From the NCBI GenBank assembly GCA_947484245.1, contig CANKOT010000058.1, positions 1 to 14,318 on the forward strand: a stretch of DNA of 14,318 nt, read 5' to 3'. The notes beneath the pieces were generated by a model that saw nothing but the letters and a program-made list of their open reading frames with translations, was not told the DNA's origin and ran no database searches. The stretch is from Comamonadaceae bacterium (GTDB taxonomy: Bacteria > Pseudomonadota > Gammaproteobacteria > Burkholderiales > Burkholderiaceae). Shown piece by piece: positions 7,815 through 14,011 of this stretch. The translations under genes and the position numbers were made by a program. The first letter of the stretch is position 1; each line of letters opens with the position of its first letter.

Positions 7815-9728
7815 ATGAAAGCCATTTTTCAAAAAATCAAAAGCCTTTACGCGCTAATCAATCGTGGCATTCTCAAAGTGTCCGATTGGATAATCAGTGG
7901 CTTTCGCTTGGCGCTGGTCTTTGGTGTGGTTTTGTATGCGGTAGGCATCGGTTGGTTTGTTCTTTATGCAGACAAAGTAAGCCTTGAAGATCACACGGTT
8001 TTGGTCATGGACCTCAAAGGCGTGCTGGTTGAAGAATCGCCAGGCGGCTTGAAAGACAAGCTCATTGGTGAGCTTCAAGGCAATGCCACCGAAACAGTCC
8101 GACTGCGCGACATTGTCATGACGCTTGAGCTGGCAGCCAAAGACAAGCACATCGACAAAGTGCTTTTGAAACTAGACAACTTTCAAGGTGGCGGCTTGGT
8201 TTCTTTGCGCGAGGCAGCCAGTGCCATCGAAAAATTCAAAGCCTCTGGCAAGCAAGTGGTGGCTTGGTCTAGCTTTTATGACCAACGCCAATATTATTTG
8301 GCAGCGCATGCCAACCAAGTGCTGTCGCACCCCATGGGCGGTGTGCTCATTGAAGGTTTGGGCAGAAACCGAAACTATTACAAAGATGCTTTAGACAAAC
8401 TGGGAATCAAAGCCAATTTAATTCGAGTAGGCCAGTTCAAGTCTGCCGGCGAGCCTTATGTGTTGAATGCACCTTCACAGCAAGCCTTGAAAGCCGAGGC
8501 CCATGTGTATGACGCCTTGTGGGCTTTGTACACAGGCGGCGTTGAAAAGGCGCGCAACTTACCTGCTGGCAGCATTGATCAAAACATCGGCAAGCTACCC
8601 GATGCGCTCATCAAGGTCAAAGGCAATCCAGGCCAATTGGCCCTCGATTGGAAATGGGTCGATGGTTTGCAGACTTTTGAATCATTGCGTGAAACGCTCA
8701 TGAAAGAAGTGGGCAAAGACGAAGACATTCAATCTTTCCGTCAGGTTGGCTGGAAAGACTATCTCACCTCTGAAGTCAAGAGAGTCAAAGGCGAGCACAT
8801 TGCCATTGTGGTGGCCGAAGGTGAAATTGGCGATGGCCGTGCACCTGCCGGCAAAATTGGCGGTATCTCTACATCAGAGCGCATTCGAAAAGCCGCAGAA
8901 GACAAAGACGTCAAAGCCATTGTGCTTAGAGTGAACTCGCCTGGTGGCAGTGTTTTGGGCTCGGAACTCATTCGCGAGCAGCTTCAAATTGCCAAAGACA
9001 AAGGCAAACCCATTGTGGTTTCGATGGGCAACTTGGCGGCATCTGGTGGTTATTGGATTTCAATGGCGTCCGATGTGATCATTGCCGATCCAGCCACCAT
9101 CACAGGGTCTATAGGCGTGTTTGCCATGTTGCCCACCGGTGAAGGCTTGATGAGCAAAATTGGTGTCAATACCGGTGGCTATCAAACCAGCTGGCTTGCT
9201 GGTGCTTACGATCCTCGAAAAGCCTTAGATCCCCGCATGCAAGCTTTGGTGCAATCTAGCATTGAACACATCTATGCCGATTTCATTGGCAGAGTGTCTG
9301 CCACTCGCAACATCGAACTTGCCAAAGCAGACGACCTGGCCCAAGGCAGAATTTGGACAGGTGCTCAGGCAGCCAATCACAAACTGATTGATCGACTTGG
9401 TAGTTTTTCCGATGCCGTTGAAGAGGCCCGAAGCCGGGTTGCCAAATTGGATGGCGCCAACGCCAGCAGCAAAGAGCTTCCTATTCGTTATGTGGGACCC
9501 AAAACCTCGCCCATTGAAAAATTTGCCCAAAAATTCATGGGCCAAATTGGCTGGATTTCTGCTGAATCGGTGGCCCCTCCAGCTTGGAGTGTGTTGTCAG
9601 GACTTTCCGGTGTTGATGCTTTGATGTTGAACACCTTGGGTCAAGACCTGAGCTGGTTGCAAACAGTGATTGACAAAAAACAGCCATTTGGAGCTGCGGC
9701 GCATTGCTTGTGCAATGTGTTACCTTAA
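7815..9728 (+). CDS. sppA: Signal peptide peptidase SppA, 67K long form
   Basis: 637 residues, close to the 618 of E. coli SppA. An inner-membrane serine protease that degrades signal peptides left after protein export. One N-terminal membrane anchor (about residues 31-52) is followed by two tandem peptidase-S49 repeats on the periplasmic side. The catalytic dyad is visible: Lys209 in GQFKSAGEP of the first repeat (the E. coli number is also 209) and Ser410 in MGNLAASGGYWIS of the second (E. coli Ser409). RVNSPGGSVLGSE (about 375-387) is the conserved turn before the active site, and TITGSIGVF follows the serine. The C-terminus GAAAHCLCNVLP resembles the Cys-containing tail of other long SppA proteins. 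Translation is probably coupled to the upstream XRE gene, whose promoter it shares; that regulatory pairing is unusual. Confidence 0.95.
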   Translation: MKAIFQKIKSLYALINRGILKVSDWIISGFRLALVFGVVLYAVGIGWFVLYADKVSLEDHTVLVMDLKGVLVEESPGGLKDKLIGELQGNATETVRLRDIVMTLELAAKDKHIDKVLLKLDNFQGGGLVSLREAASAIEKFKASGKQVVAWSSFYDQRQYYLAAHANQVLSHPMGGVLIEGLGRNRNYYKDALDKLGIKANLIRVGQFKSAGEPYVLNAPSQQALKAEAHVYDALWALYTGGVEKARNLPAGSIDQNIGKLPDALIKVKGNPGQLALDWKWVDGLQTFESLRETLMKEVGKDEDIQSFRQVGWKDYLTSEVKRVKGEHIAIVVAEGEIGDGRAPAGKIGGISTSERIRKAAEDKDVKAIVLRVNSPGGSVLGSELIREQLQIAKDKGKPIVVSMGNLAASGGYWISMASDVIIADPATITGSIGVFAMLPTGEGLMSKIGVNTGGYQTSWLAGAYDPRKALDPRMQALVQSSIEHIYADFIGRVSATRNIELAKADDLAQGRIWTGAQAANHKLIDRLGSFSDAVEEARSRVAKLDGANASSKELPIRYVGPKTSPIEKFAQKFMGQIGWISAESVAPPAWSVLSGLSGVDALMLNTLGQDLSWLQTVIDKKQPFGAAAHCLCNVLP

Positions 9729-9750
9729 AAGATGAAGCAATTGATGGGGC

Positions 9751-9927
9751 ATGACATCCACAACAGAAAATACTTTAATGAATAAGCAAACCATACAAGG
9801 GGTTGCGAGAGGTTGTTCTCCCAATAGCATTTCAGTAGGCGAGACACTTGAATTGCATATTCTTGTATCTGCAGAAAACTCTGAAACTGAGATAAGCACG
9901 TCAGCCAAGCTCGCTGTTGTGTACTGA
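9751..9927 (+). CDS. Possible small ORF of 58 residues, unknown
   Basis: An open frame from ATG 9751 to TGA 9927, starting 22 bp after sppA. The product begins MTSTTENTLMNKQTIQG and has a strand-like stretch SISVGETLELHILVSAENSE ending KLAVVY; a second in-frame ATG lies at 9778. No signal peptide, membrane segment or known domain is recognised. GGGG just before the first ATG is too close to be a good ribosome site. It could be a real short gene, the remnant of a longer one, or chance, since the opposite strand is also open here. Conservation of the amino-acid sequence would decide it. Confidence 0.3.
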   Translation: MTSTTENTLMNKQTIQGVARGCSPNSISVGETLELHILVSAENSETEISTSAKLAVVY

Positions 9928-9947
9928 GGCAAGAAAAAAAGCTTGCA

Positions 9948-10601
9948 TCAAGAAATTCCTTCAGATTGTGAAAATGATTTATCGGTTTGACGCGCCAGCC
10001 AGCGGATGCGACGGCAGTAGGCAACGAAACGGCTAGCGCGGCGCTGCAACCATTTTTGCCACAATGCCTCTGCCATGCGCCACCGCACCAGTCTTGAAGG
10101 CAAAAAGTGCATCAAGCACAATAGTGCGGTGTAAAGAATTAGCTTTCCTAACAATACCATCAGACCTATCACTTCGGGGGCTACACCACTCAAGGCAAGC
10201 ACAGCAATAGTTGTTCTTGGAGAGTCAGGGAATGCAGATAAAAACACCATGCTTGCTGGCCCCCAAGATCGAACGATTGAGGAAGCCTCATCCCATTGAG
10301 AGCCTAGAAACTGCAGCCCAAGCCATTCAGCTGAGAAGCTGAGCATGCCGAGAAGCAAAGCCAACACCAGTGCACTCAACCCAGAAGCTACAGCAAACAA
10401 CACCACAATGACTTTCCCTCTTTGCGGCTGCAAGATGCCCAAGGCAACAACAAACGCTTCTGCGGGTAGCATGGGAAGAAACCCATCCAAAGCAGATAAG
10501 GCGGCCAGGAAATAAATAGTTCGTGGCTGAGTTCCATGGCGCAAAAGTGCAGTTTCGGCCAGGCGAAAAAAACGCCTAATATGAAGAAGCAAAAATTGCA
10601 T
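9948..10601 (-). CDS. DedA/VTT-like integral membrane protein
   Basis: 217 residues with about four hydrophobic segments (roughly 29-54, 62-88, 112-136 and 138-164) and a strongly basic C-terminal tail (RRASRFVAYCRRIRWLARQ). FLPMLPAEAFVVALGILQP (41-59) looks like the re-entrant Pro/Glu/Gly loop of SNARE-associated (VTT/DedA) proteins, and FPDSPRTTIAVLALSGV (120-136) falls where that family has its second conserved Arg/Pro loop. DedA-family members act in lipid scrambling and membrane homeostasis; this one is divergent and no substrate can be assigned. The ATG at 10601 lacks a clear Shine-Dalgarno. Downstream, GCAAG and CTTGC flank an A/T-run at 9930-9946, at best a weak terminator. Confidence 0.55.
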   Translation of the reverse strand: MQFLLLHIRRFFRLAETALLRHGTQPRTIYFLAALSALDGFLPMLPAEAFVVALGILQPQRGKVIVVLFAVASGLSALVLALLLGMLSFSAEWLGLQFLGSQWDEASSIVRSWGPASMVFLSAFPDSPRTTIAVLALSGVAPEVIGLMVLLGKLILYTALLCLMHFLPSRLVRWRMAEALWQKWLQRRASRFVAYCRRIRWLARQTDKSFSQSEGIS

Positions 10602-10661
10602 ATAGCTTTAGAGTTTGATCATGATTGCCTCTGCCAAAGCATGAAGAACCCAAACTTGATT

Positions 10662-10689
10662 TTGATAGATTATCCATAGCTGTCATAAA
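10662..10689 (+). promoter_or_regulatory. Candidate promoter of the Rossmann-like gene
   Basis: TTGATA (10662-10667) and CATAAA (10684-10689) with a 16-bp spacer match five and four of six consensus bases. Transcription would start near 10696 and leave about 70 nt of leader before the ATG at 10765. That leader contains the 14-bp palindrome AGACTTGGAAGTCT (10728-10741). The region is AT-rich, so chance matches are likely. Confidence 0.35.
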
Positions 10690-10764
10690 AATAGCATAAA
10701 AGATTAATAGACTGAACTTTTTAACTTAGACTTGGAAGTCTTCAGATCAAATTATGAGCAAAAA

Positions 10765-11538
10765 ATGCATCAGCCAAACGTAGTTTTGATCTTTGGAAGT
10801 GCACCCGATGTTACTGAGATTTCAAAATGGAATCTTTCATTTTTCACCAGTACTGTGGCCATCAATAATGCATGGCAAGTCATACCCAACTGGAACTATC
10901 TTATCTTCCCTGAAGATTTTCCCACCGAACGTCGTCCTGAACTGCCTGTTGGGTCAGATAAAAAATTAATTACTGCAGATGAATTCGTGATTCATCAAAA
11001 TAATTTTGGTGGTTTCATTTATGCTGGTGGAACGATGGCTTTCACAGCAGGTTATTGGGCACTTAGCGCTTTAAAGCCTGACATCATTGCATTTATAGGC
11101 TGCGACATGGTTTATTCCGTTGAAAACGGAAAGTCGAGCCATTTTTACGGGCAGGGCTGTGCTGACCCCTTAAGAAATGACATCACGCTTCAATCTTTAG
11201 AAGCAAAATCAAACAGATTAATGGCTCTTGCCAATAAGCTAAATTGCGCAGTAGTGAACTTGTCGTCTATGCCAAATTCTAGGTTGACGTTCCCTCGGCT
11301 ATCGTTCTCTGACTTTCAGGAGATGCGCAATCATGGGGAGTTCGTTAACAACCAAAAGCAACTCTTAGATCTGCAAAAAGTTGACTTGGCATTGGCCACC
11401 GAACAGGAACTAGGTTATCTAGTTCCTTCAGGGCGCTACTGGGAAAAAATTAACAACTTTGATTCTGCAAAACTTCGACTGATCGATGACATTTGGATTG
11501 ATTGCTTCAAGAAAATTGAAATGTCTCAAGTGAATTAA
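10765..11538 (+). CDS. Uncharacterised Rossmann-like protein, DUF115/MptE- or glycosyltransferase-like
   Basis: 257 residues from the ATG at 10765. A TTG at 10732 is in frame but sits inside a palindrome and has no ribosome site, so the ATG is preferred. The N-terminus VVLIFGSAPD (6-15) is a beta-strand followed by a G-S-x-P nucleotide-binding loop, as in DUF115/MptE-like proteins and some sialyltransferase-fold enzymes. GGTMAFTAGYWAL from residue 88, IAFIGCDMV (109-117) and SHFYGQGCADPLR from about 125 give the alternating strand-helix pattern and a His-Phe-Tyr motif expected near a sugar-phosphate or nucleotide site. No signal peptide or membrane segment. Such proteins often modify surface glycans or flagella, but no such cluster is present here. 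Codon choice is AT-richer than in the metabolic genes to the left, so recent transfer is possible. Function is unassigned. Confidence 0.6.
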   Translation: MHQPNVVLIFGSAPDVTEISKWNLSFFTSTVAINNAWQVIPNWNYLIFPEDFPTERRPELPVGSDKKLITADEFVIHQNNFGGFIYAGGTMAFTAGYWALSALKPDIIAFIGCDMVYSVENGKSSHFYGQGCADPLRNDITLQSLEAKSNRLMALANKLNCAVVNLSSMPNSRLTFPRLSFSDFQEMRNHGEFVNNQKQLLDLQKVDLALATEQELGYLVPSGRYWEKINNFDSAKLRLIDDIWIDCFKKIEMSQVN

Positions 11539-11625
11539 TCACATTAAGACAAATCCACCCACCAGCAGCCCTAGTGAGGTCAACTCACCAATCGAATTTC
11601 GTCAGCAACTTTAATAGGATTCAAC

Positions 11626-11994
11626 TTGCCCAACCTGCGCATCACCGAAATCAAAGCCTTTGTGCCATCAAAGAACTTTGAACTGAGCAAACTGTTCTAT
11701 CAAGACCTAGGCTTCACGATGGCTTCTGACGAAGATGGCATTGCCTACTTCCATTTCGAAAACGTTAGCTTCCTGCTTCAGGACTATTGCGTGAATGCCC
11801 TTGCAGAAAACTTCATGATGCACATCCTCGTGGAGGATGTTGACGCATGGTGGGAGCAAGTGCGCGCCAGTGGAGTGGTAGAAAAGTATGGCGTTCGAAT
11901 TACACCCATTGAACTTCAGCCTTGGCAAATGCGTGATTTCTGCCTATTCGACCCTTCAGGTGTTTTGTGGCGCATCGGTCAAAACTCTGCATGA
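11626..11994 (+). CDS. VOC (glyoxalase/bleomycin-resistance) family protein
   Basis: 122 residues, the usual size of a one-chain VOC protein with two beta-alpha-beta3 modules. ITEIKAFVPSKNFELSKLFYQDLGF (first strand, helix and turn, residues 6-30) starts module one, MMHILVEDVDAWWEQVRASG (64-83) starts module two, and FCLFDPSGVLWRI (105-117) is the closing strand with the family's D-P-x-G. His66 is in place, but the metal ligands expected on the first and last strands are not (Lys-Ala-Phe and Trp-Arg-Ile instead), so this is more likely a ligand-binding, bleomycin-resistance-type member than a glyoxalase. The start is TTG, supported by AGGA at 11616-11619 six bases upstream; no ATG is available nearby. 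Stands alone after the Rossmann-like gene. Confidence 0.82.
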   Translation: MPNLRITEIKAFVPSKNFELSKLFYQDLGFTMASDEDGIAYFHFENVSFLLQDYCVNALAENFMMHILVEDVDAWWEQVRASGVVEKYGVRITPIELQPWQMRDFCLFDPSGVLWRIGQNSA

Positions 11995-12087
11995 AGTCCG
12001 CTAAATCAATCACGCAACTGAAATAGGCATGAAACGCTTAAGCTTGGAAACTGGCTCAGCAGATTCATTTCAAGCCAAAGCATCCGC

Positions 12088-12570
12088 CTATTGAGCTTGC
12101 ACATTCCTTAAAGTCATTTCTAATTTAACGGCTTCGCTTGACTTGTTCGTCCACATCCAACAGAAGTCTTGATCCAAGGAAATTAGCAATTCTTCCTTGG
12201 CTGATTTAATATTATTCATCTTGTATGGAAAAATTATTTCCTTGCCTTCATGGTAATGAATGTTGAAATCTAATGGCGCAGATGAATCAAATTGCCAGCG
12301 TATTAAATTTCCTTTTTTTAATTTTCCACAAACTTCAGAAAATTTACCTGGTGGAACATTTGATTGAGTTTTGTAGCTGAGATTTGCGTCCAATTTAAAA
12401 GTGATGAGTTCTGCTTGGGAAGTTGAAACGCTGCAAGCTAATGCGAATAAAAGTAGCATTGGCGCAGAAACCATGGAAATGACCGATTCATTAGCTGCAG
12501 TAAATATTCTGCCCTTATGAGCTTTAATGGATACGTTTGTTAGCATTCGGCGCGGTACTGTTTCTGTCAT
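12088..12570 (-). CDS. Secreted or membrane-associated protein with HYH and CWMWTN motifs, unknown function
   Basis: 160 residues. AAGGGA at 12578-12583 (minus strand), 7 nt before the ATG at 12570, supports the long form. A basic N-region leads to a hydrophobic stretch (about 36-48) and STSQA ending at residue 53, a plausible signal-peptidase site; the N-region is long, and Met33 (12474) would give a more standard signal peptide without a ribosome site. The mature part is a small beta-rich domain: RWQFDSSAPLDFNIHYHEGK (91-110), then DFCWMWTN (135-142). Cys81 and Cys137 could form a disulfide, and His105/His107 could bind metal. The pattern recalls small cell-envelope proteins with a GOLD- or cupredoxin-like sandwich, but no family is recognised with confidence. 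Confidence 0.6.
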   Translation of the reverse strand: MTETVPRRMLTNVSIKAHKGRIFTAANESVISMVSAPMLLLFALACSVSTSQAELITFKLDANLSYKTQSNVPPGKFSEVCGKLKKGNLIRWQFDSSAPLDFNIHYHEGKEIIFPYKMNNIKSAKEELLISLDQDFCWMWTNKSSEAVKLEMTLRNVQAQ

Positions 12571-12597
12571 TTGGGAATCCCTTGATAGCTGGCAATT

Positions 12598-12828
12598 GTG
12601 GTTACTTCATTGATCGAATTTCAGTATCTCATGGCAGCTGAGCAAGAGTATCCTGCAGCGCTGTCAAATTTAGGCTTCATGTTCGACCACGGGCAAGGCG
12701 TTCAAATGGATTCCCAAAAGGCCCTGATGTACTACAGCAAGGCTGCAAAGAAGGGCGATGTCAACGCCCGGAAAAATCGGAACATCATTGAGGCTCGAAT
12801 TGCCAAGCAACAATCAAATGATCACTGA
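12598..12828 (+). pseudogene. Sel1-like repeat fragment (single repeat), probable remnant or very short gene
   Basis: 76 residues from a GTG at 12598, with a stop codon 10 bp upstream in the same frame. One full Sel1 repeat is visible at about residues 19-54 (PAALSNLGFMFDHGQGVQMD followed by KALMYYSKAAKKGD), preceded by the end of another (EFQYLMAAEQEY). Sel1 proteins are solenoids that mediate protein contacts and normally carry several repeats and often a signal peptide; here both the N-terminus and further repeats are missing. The start lacks a Shine-Dalgarno and lies only 27 bp from the divergent secreted-protein start. The likeliest reading is the 3' remnant of a longer Sel1 gene; a genuine minigene is possible. 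Confidence 0.5.
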
Positions 12829-13125
12829 CAAAATTTTTGTACTGAGCAACGCGACTTCATTCTTTTTTACTAGGAATTTTTCCAAGTGTGCACAAATCGC
12901 TAATGTGTCATATCAGCCTTACAGACTCGATGTAAGTTTGTAATTTCCAAAGAAATATTGGTCCTACTTTTTTGTACAAACTTTATCAAGTTATTCAAGG
13001 GTTCAACTCTATATCCATTAGCTAATTAAAGCGCCTACTAGATCATAGGGTCAAGATCAGGAACACGTTTTGTATTCCCCTGTTTGTCTCTACTTAACTT
13101 TGACTGCAATTTATAGATTGGAAAA
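12829..13125. other. 297-bp AT-rich intergenic region
   Basis: Leader region of the downstream membrane-protein gene. No coding frame with ribosome site, no RNA gene and no strong hairpin are visible. TTTGTACAAA (12971-12980) is a perfect 10-bp palindrome and could be a regulatory site. A TATAGA hexamer at 13112 lacks a suitable -35 partner. Confidence 0.5.
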
Positions 13126-13551
13126 ATGATGGATCAGTTTCAAACACTTTCTCTCCTAAACCTCTCAATGATTCAAAATGGCATTTTCACTGTGGGTACG
13201 TTCTTTATCTTATGGGTAGCATTTCGAATGGCGAATCAGGTTCGAGGGGATCAAGGAACCTTAGTGGCGAAAGTCTTAACCACTGCTTTCGGGTTGTTCG
13301 TTGTCATGCTAGGCCTTCAGGTTTTTGCTAACCGTAACTATTCGCTGGCTGCAGCGGCAAAAGCGTTGGCCACCTTGAAAGCTGGGGGGCAATCTCTCAG
13401 CGTTCAGGCTGAAGCGTATCTCGCAGGTCCATATGGTGTGGCACCCACCGAACTACAGTACAGCCTTTTTTCAAACACTTCAAGCATCGCATGGTGGGCA
13501 TTAGTTACTGTTATCTTTCTGGGCGTTGTTTGGCTGCCAATGAAGAAATAA
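13126..13551 (+). CDS. Uncharacterised three-helix membrane protein
   Basis: 141 residues with three predicted membrane segments: about 19-36 (GIFTVGTFFILWVAFRM), 47-66 (LVAKVLTTAFGLFVVMLGLQ) and 121-138 (IAWWALVTVIFLGVVWL). Between helices two and three lies an Ala-rich, mostly uncharged loop of some 50 residues (YSLAAAAKALATLKAGGQ, then AYLAGPYGV), probably on the outer face given the Arg/Lys next to helices one and two and the KK at the C-terminus. No family is recognised. Two ATGs in a row (13126, 13129) follow a weak GGA; either could be used. A strong terminator 20 bp downstream makes it a complete single-gene unit. Confidence 0.7.
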   Translation: MMDQFQTLSLLNLSMIQNGIFTVGTFFILWVAFRMANQVRGDQGTLVAKVLTTAFGLFVVMLGLQVFANRNYSLAAAAKALATLKAGGQSLSVQAEAYLAGPYGVAPTELQYSLFSNTSSIAWWALVTVIFLGVVWLPMKK

Positions 13552-13570
13552 GTAAGACAGCCATTTTCAA

Positions 13571-13603
13571 AAAAAGAGTCGTTCTAACAAAGCGGCTCTT
13601 TTT
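13571..13603. terminator. Intrinsic terminator after the three-helix membrane-protein gene
   Basis: AAAAAGAGTCG (13571-13581) pairs with CGGCTCTTTTT (13593-13603) around an 11-nt loop, with one T-G pair. The descending arm ends in five T for rightward transcripts; seven A at 13569-13575 give a T-run for leftward ones, so it may work in both directions. Confidence 0.8.
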
Positions 13604-13936
13604 ACCTTTTCTGATGGTTTGAGACAGATGGAGGTAATTTCTTGCAGGAAGAGAGTGGCCTCATCAAAGCATAAAGAGATGAGAGTTAACCTTAGCACCG
13701 CGTCAAGCTTGGTGCTGTCCTTCAAAAGGTCACTTCAATGCCAGTTCAAGCCGATAGCATGCTTGACCCGCAGAAACCAAACCTGATTCAACGATTTGTG
13801 CGCATAGTTTGTTCTTTTAAAGGTCATCCTTCTAACCTCAAACTTGGTTCAAAAGTTCTAACAATTGAACCCAATCATTTGCACAAAATACGGACACCCT
13901 GTGAGTAATGAATTTTCTAAATAATTCCTTTTAAAA
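13604..13936. other. 333-bp intergenic region with several small dyads, no gene seen
   Basis: Lies between two terminators. Visible structures: AGCACC/GGTGCT (13694-13699 and 13711-13716), GGTTCAA/TTGAACC (13846-13852 and 13865-13871), and TTTGTTCTTTTAAAGG (13808-13823), which is the reverse complement, apart from one extra T, of 13927-13943 next to the right-hand terminator. The 53-codon frame from 13628 looks random. A small RNA is conceivable but no promoter-terminator pair is clear. Confidence 0.4.
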
Positions 13937-13965
13937 GAACAAAGGCGCATATTGCGCCTTTGTTC
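13937..13965 (-). terminator. Intrinsic terminator of the phytase-like gene
   Basis: GAACAAAGGCGCA (13937-13949) and TGCGCCTTTGTTC (13953-13965) form a perfect 13-bp stem with a 3-nt loop. On the minus strand the stem ends TTTGTTC and runs into TTTT, giving a U-rich tail 46 nt after the stop codon at 14012. Confidence 0.8.
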
Positions 13966-14011
13966 ATCTTCAATCGGCTAAGGTACAGAAAGTGATCTGT
14001 AGCTTGTCGAG

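Noticed and set aside
9720..10024. Two overlapping minus-strand frames (70 and 99 codons) around the sppA stop and the DedA-like 3' end.
   Set aside because: They overlap both flanking genes in other frames, have no ribosome sites and no protein-like features.
10610..10623. AGAGTTTGATCATG, identical to the conserved 14-mer at the 5' end of bacterial 16S rRNA.
   Set aside because: The match stops after 14 bases (the next bases are ATTGCCTC rather than GCTCAG) and no rRNA sequence follows. It is a chance match or tiny remnant upstream of a protein gene.
13628..13789. 53-codon plus-strand frame starting ATGGAGG.
   Set aside because: Composition is Ser/Arg/Lys-rich and random-looking, without a ribosome site; it lies in a region between two terminators.
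13890..13898. ACGGACACC, the same 9-mer as the arm of the hairpin at 7492-7500.
   Set aside because: A nine-base match in 14 kb is expected by chance fairly often, and here it has no inverted partner.
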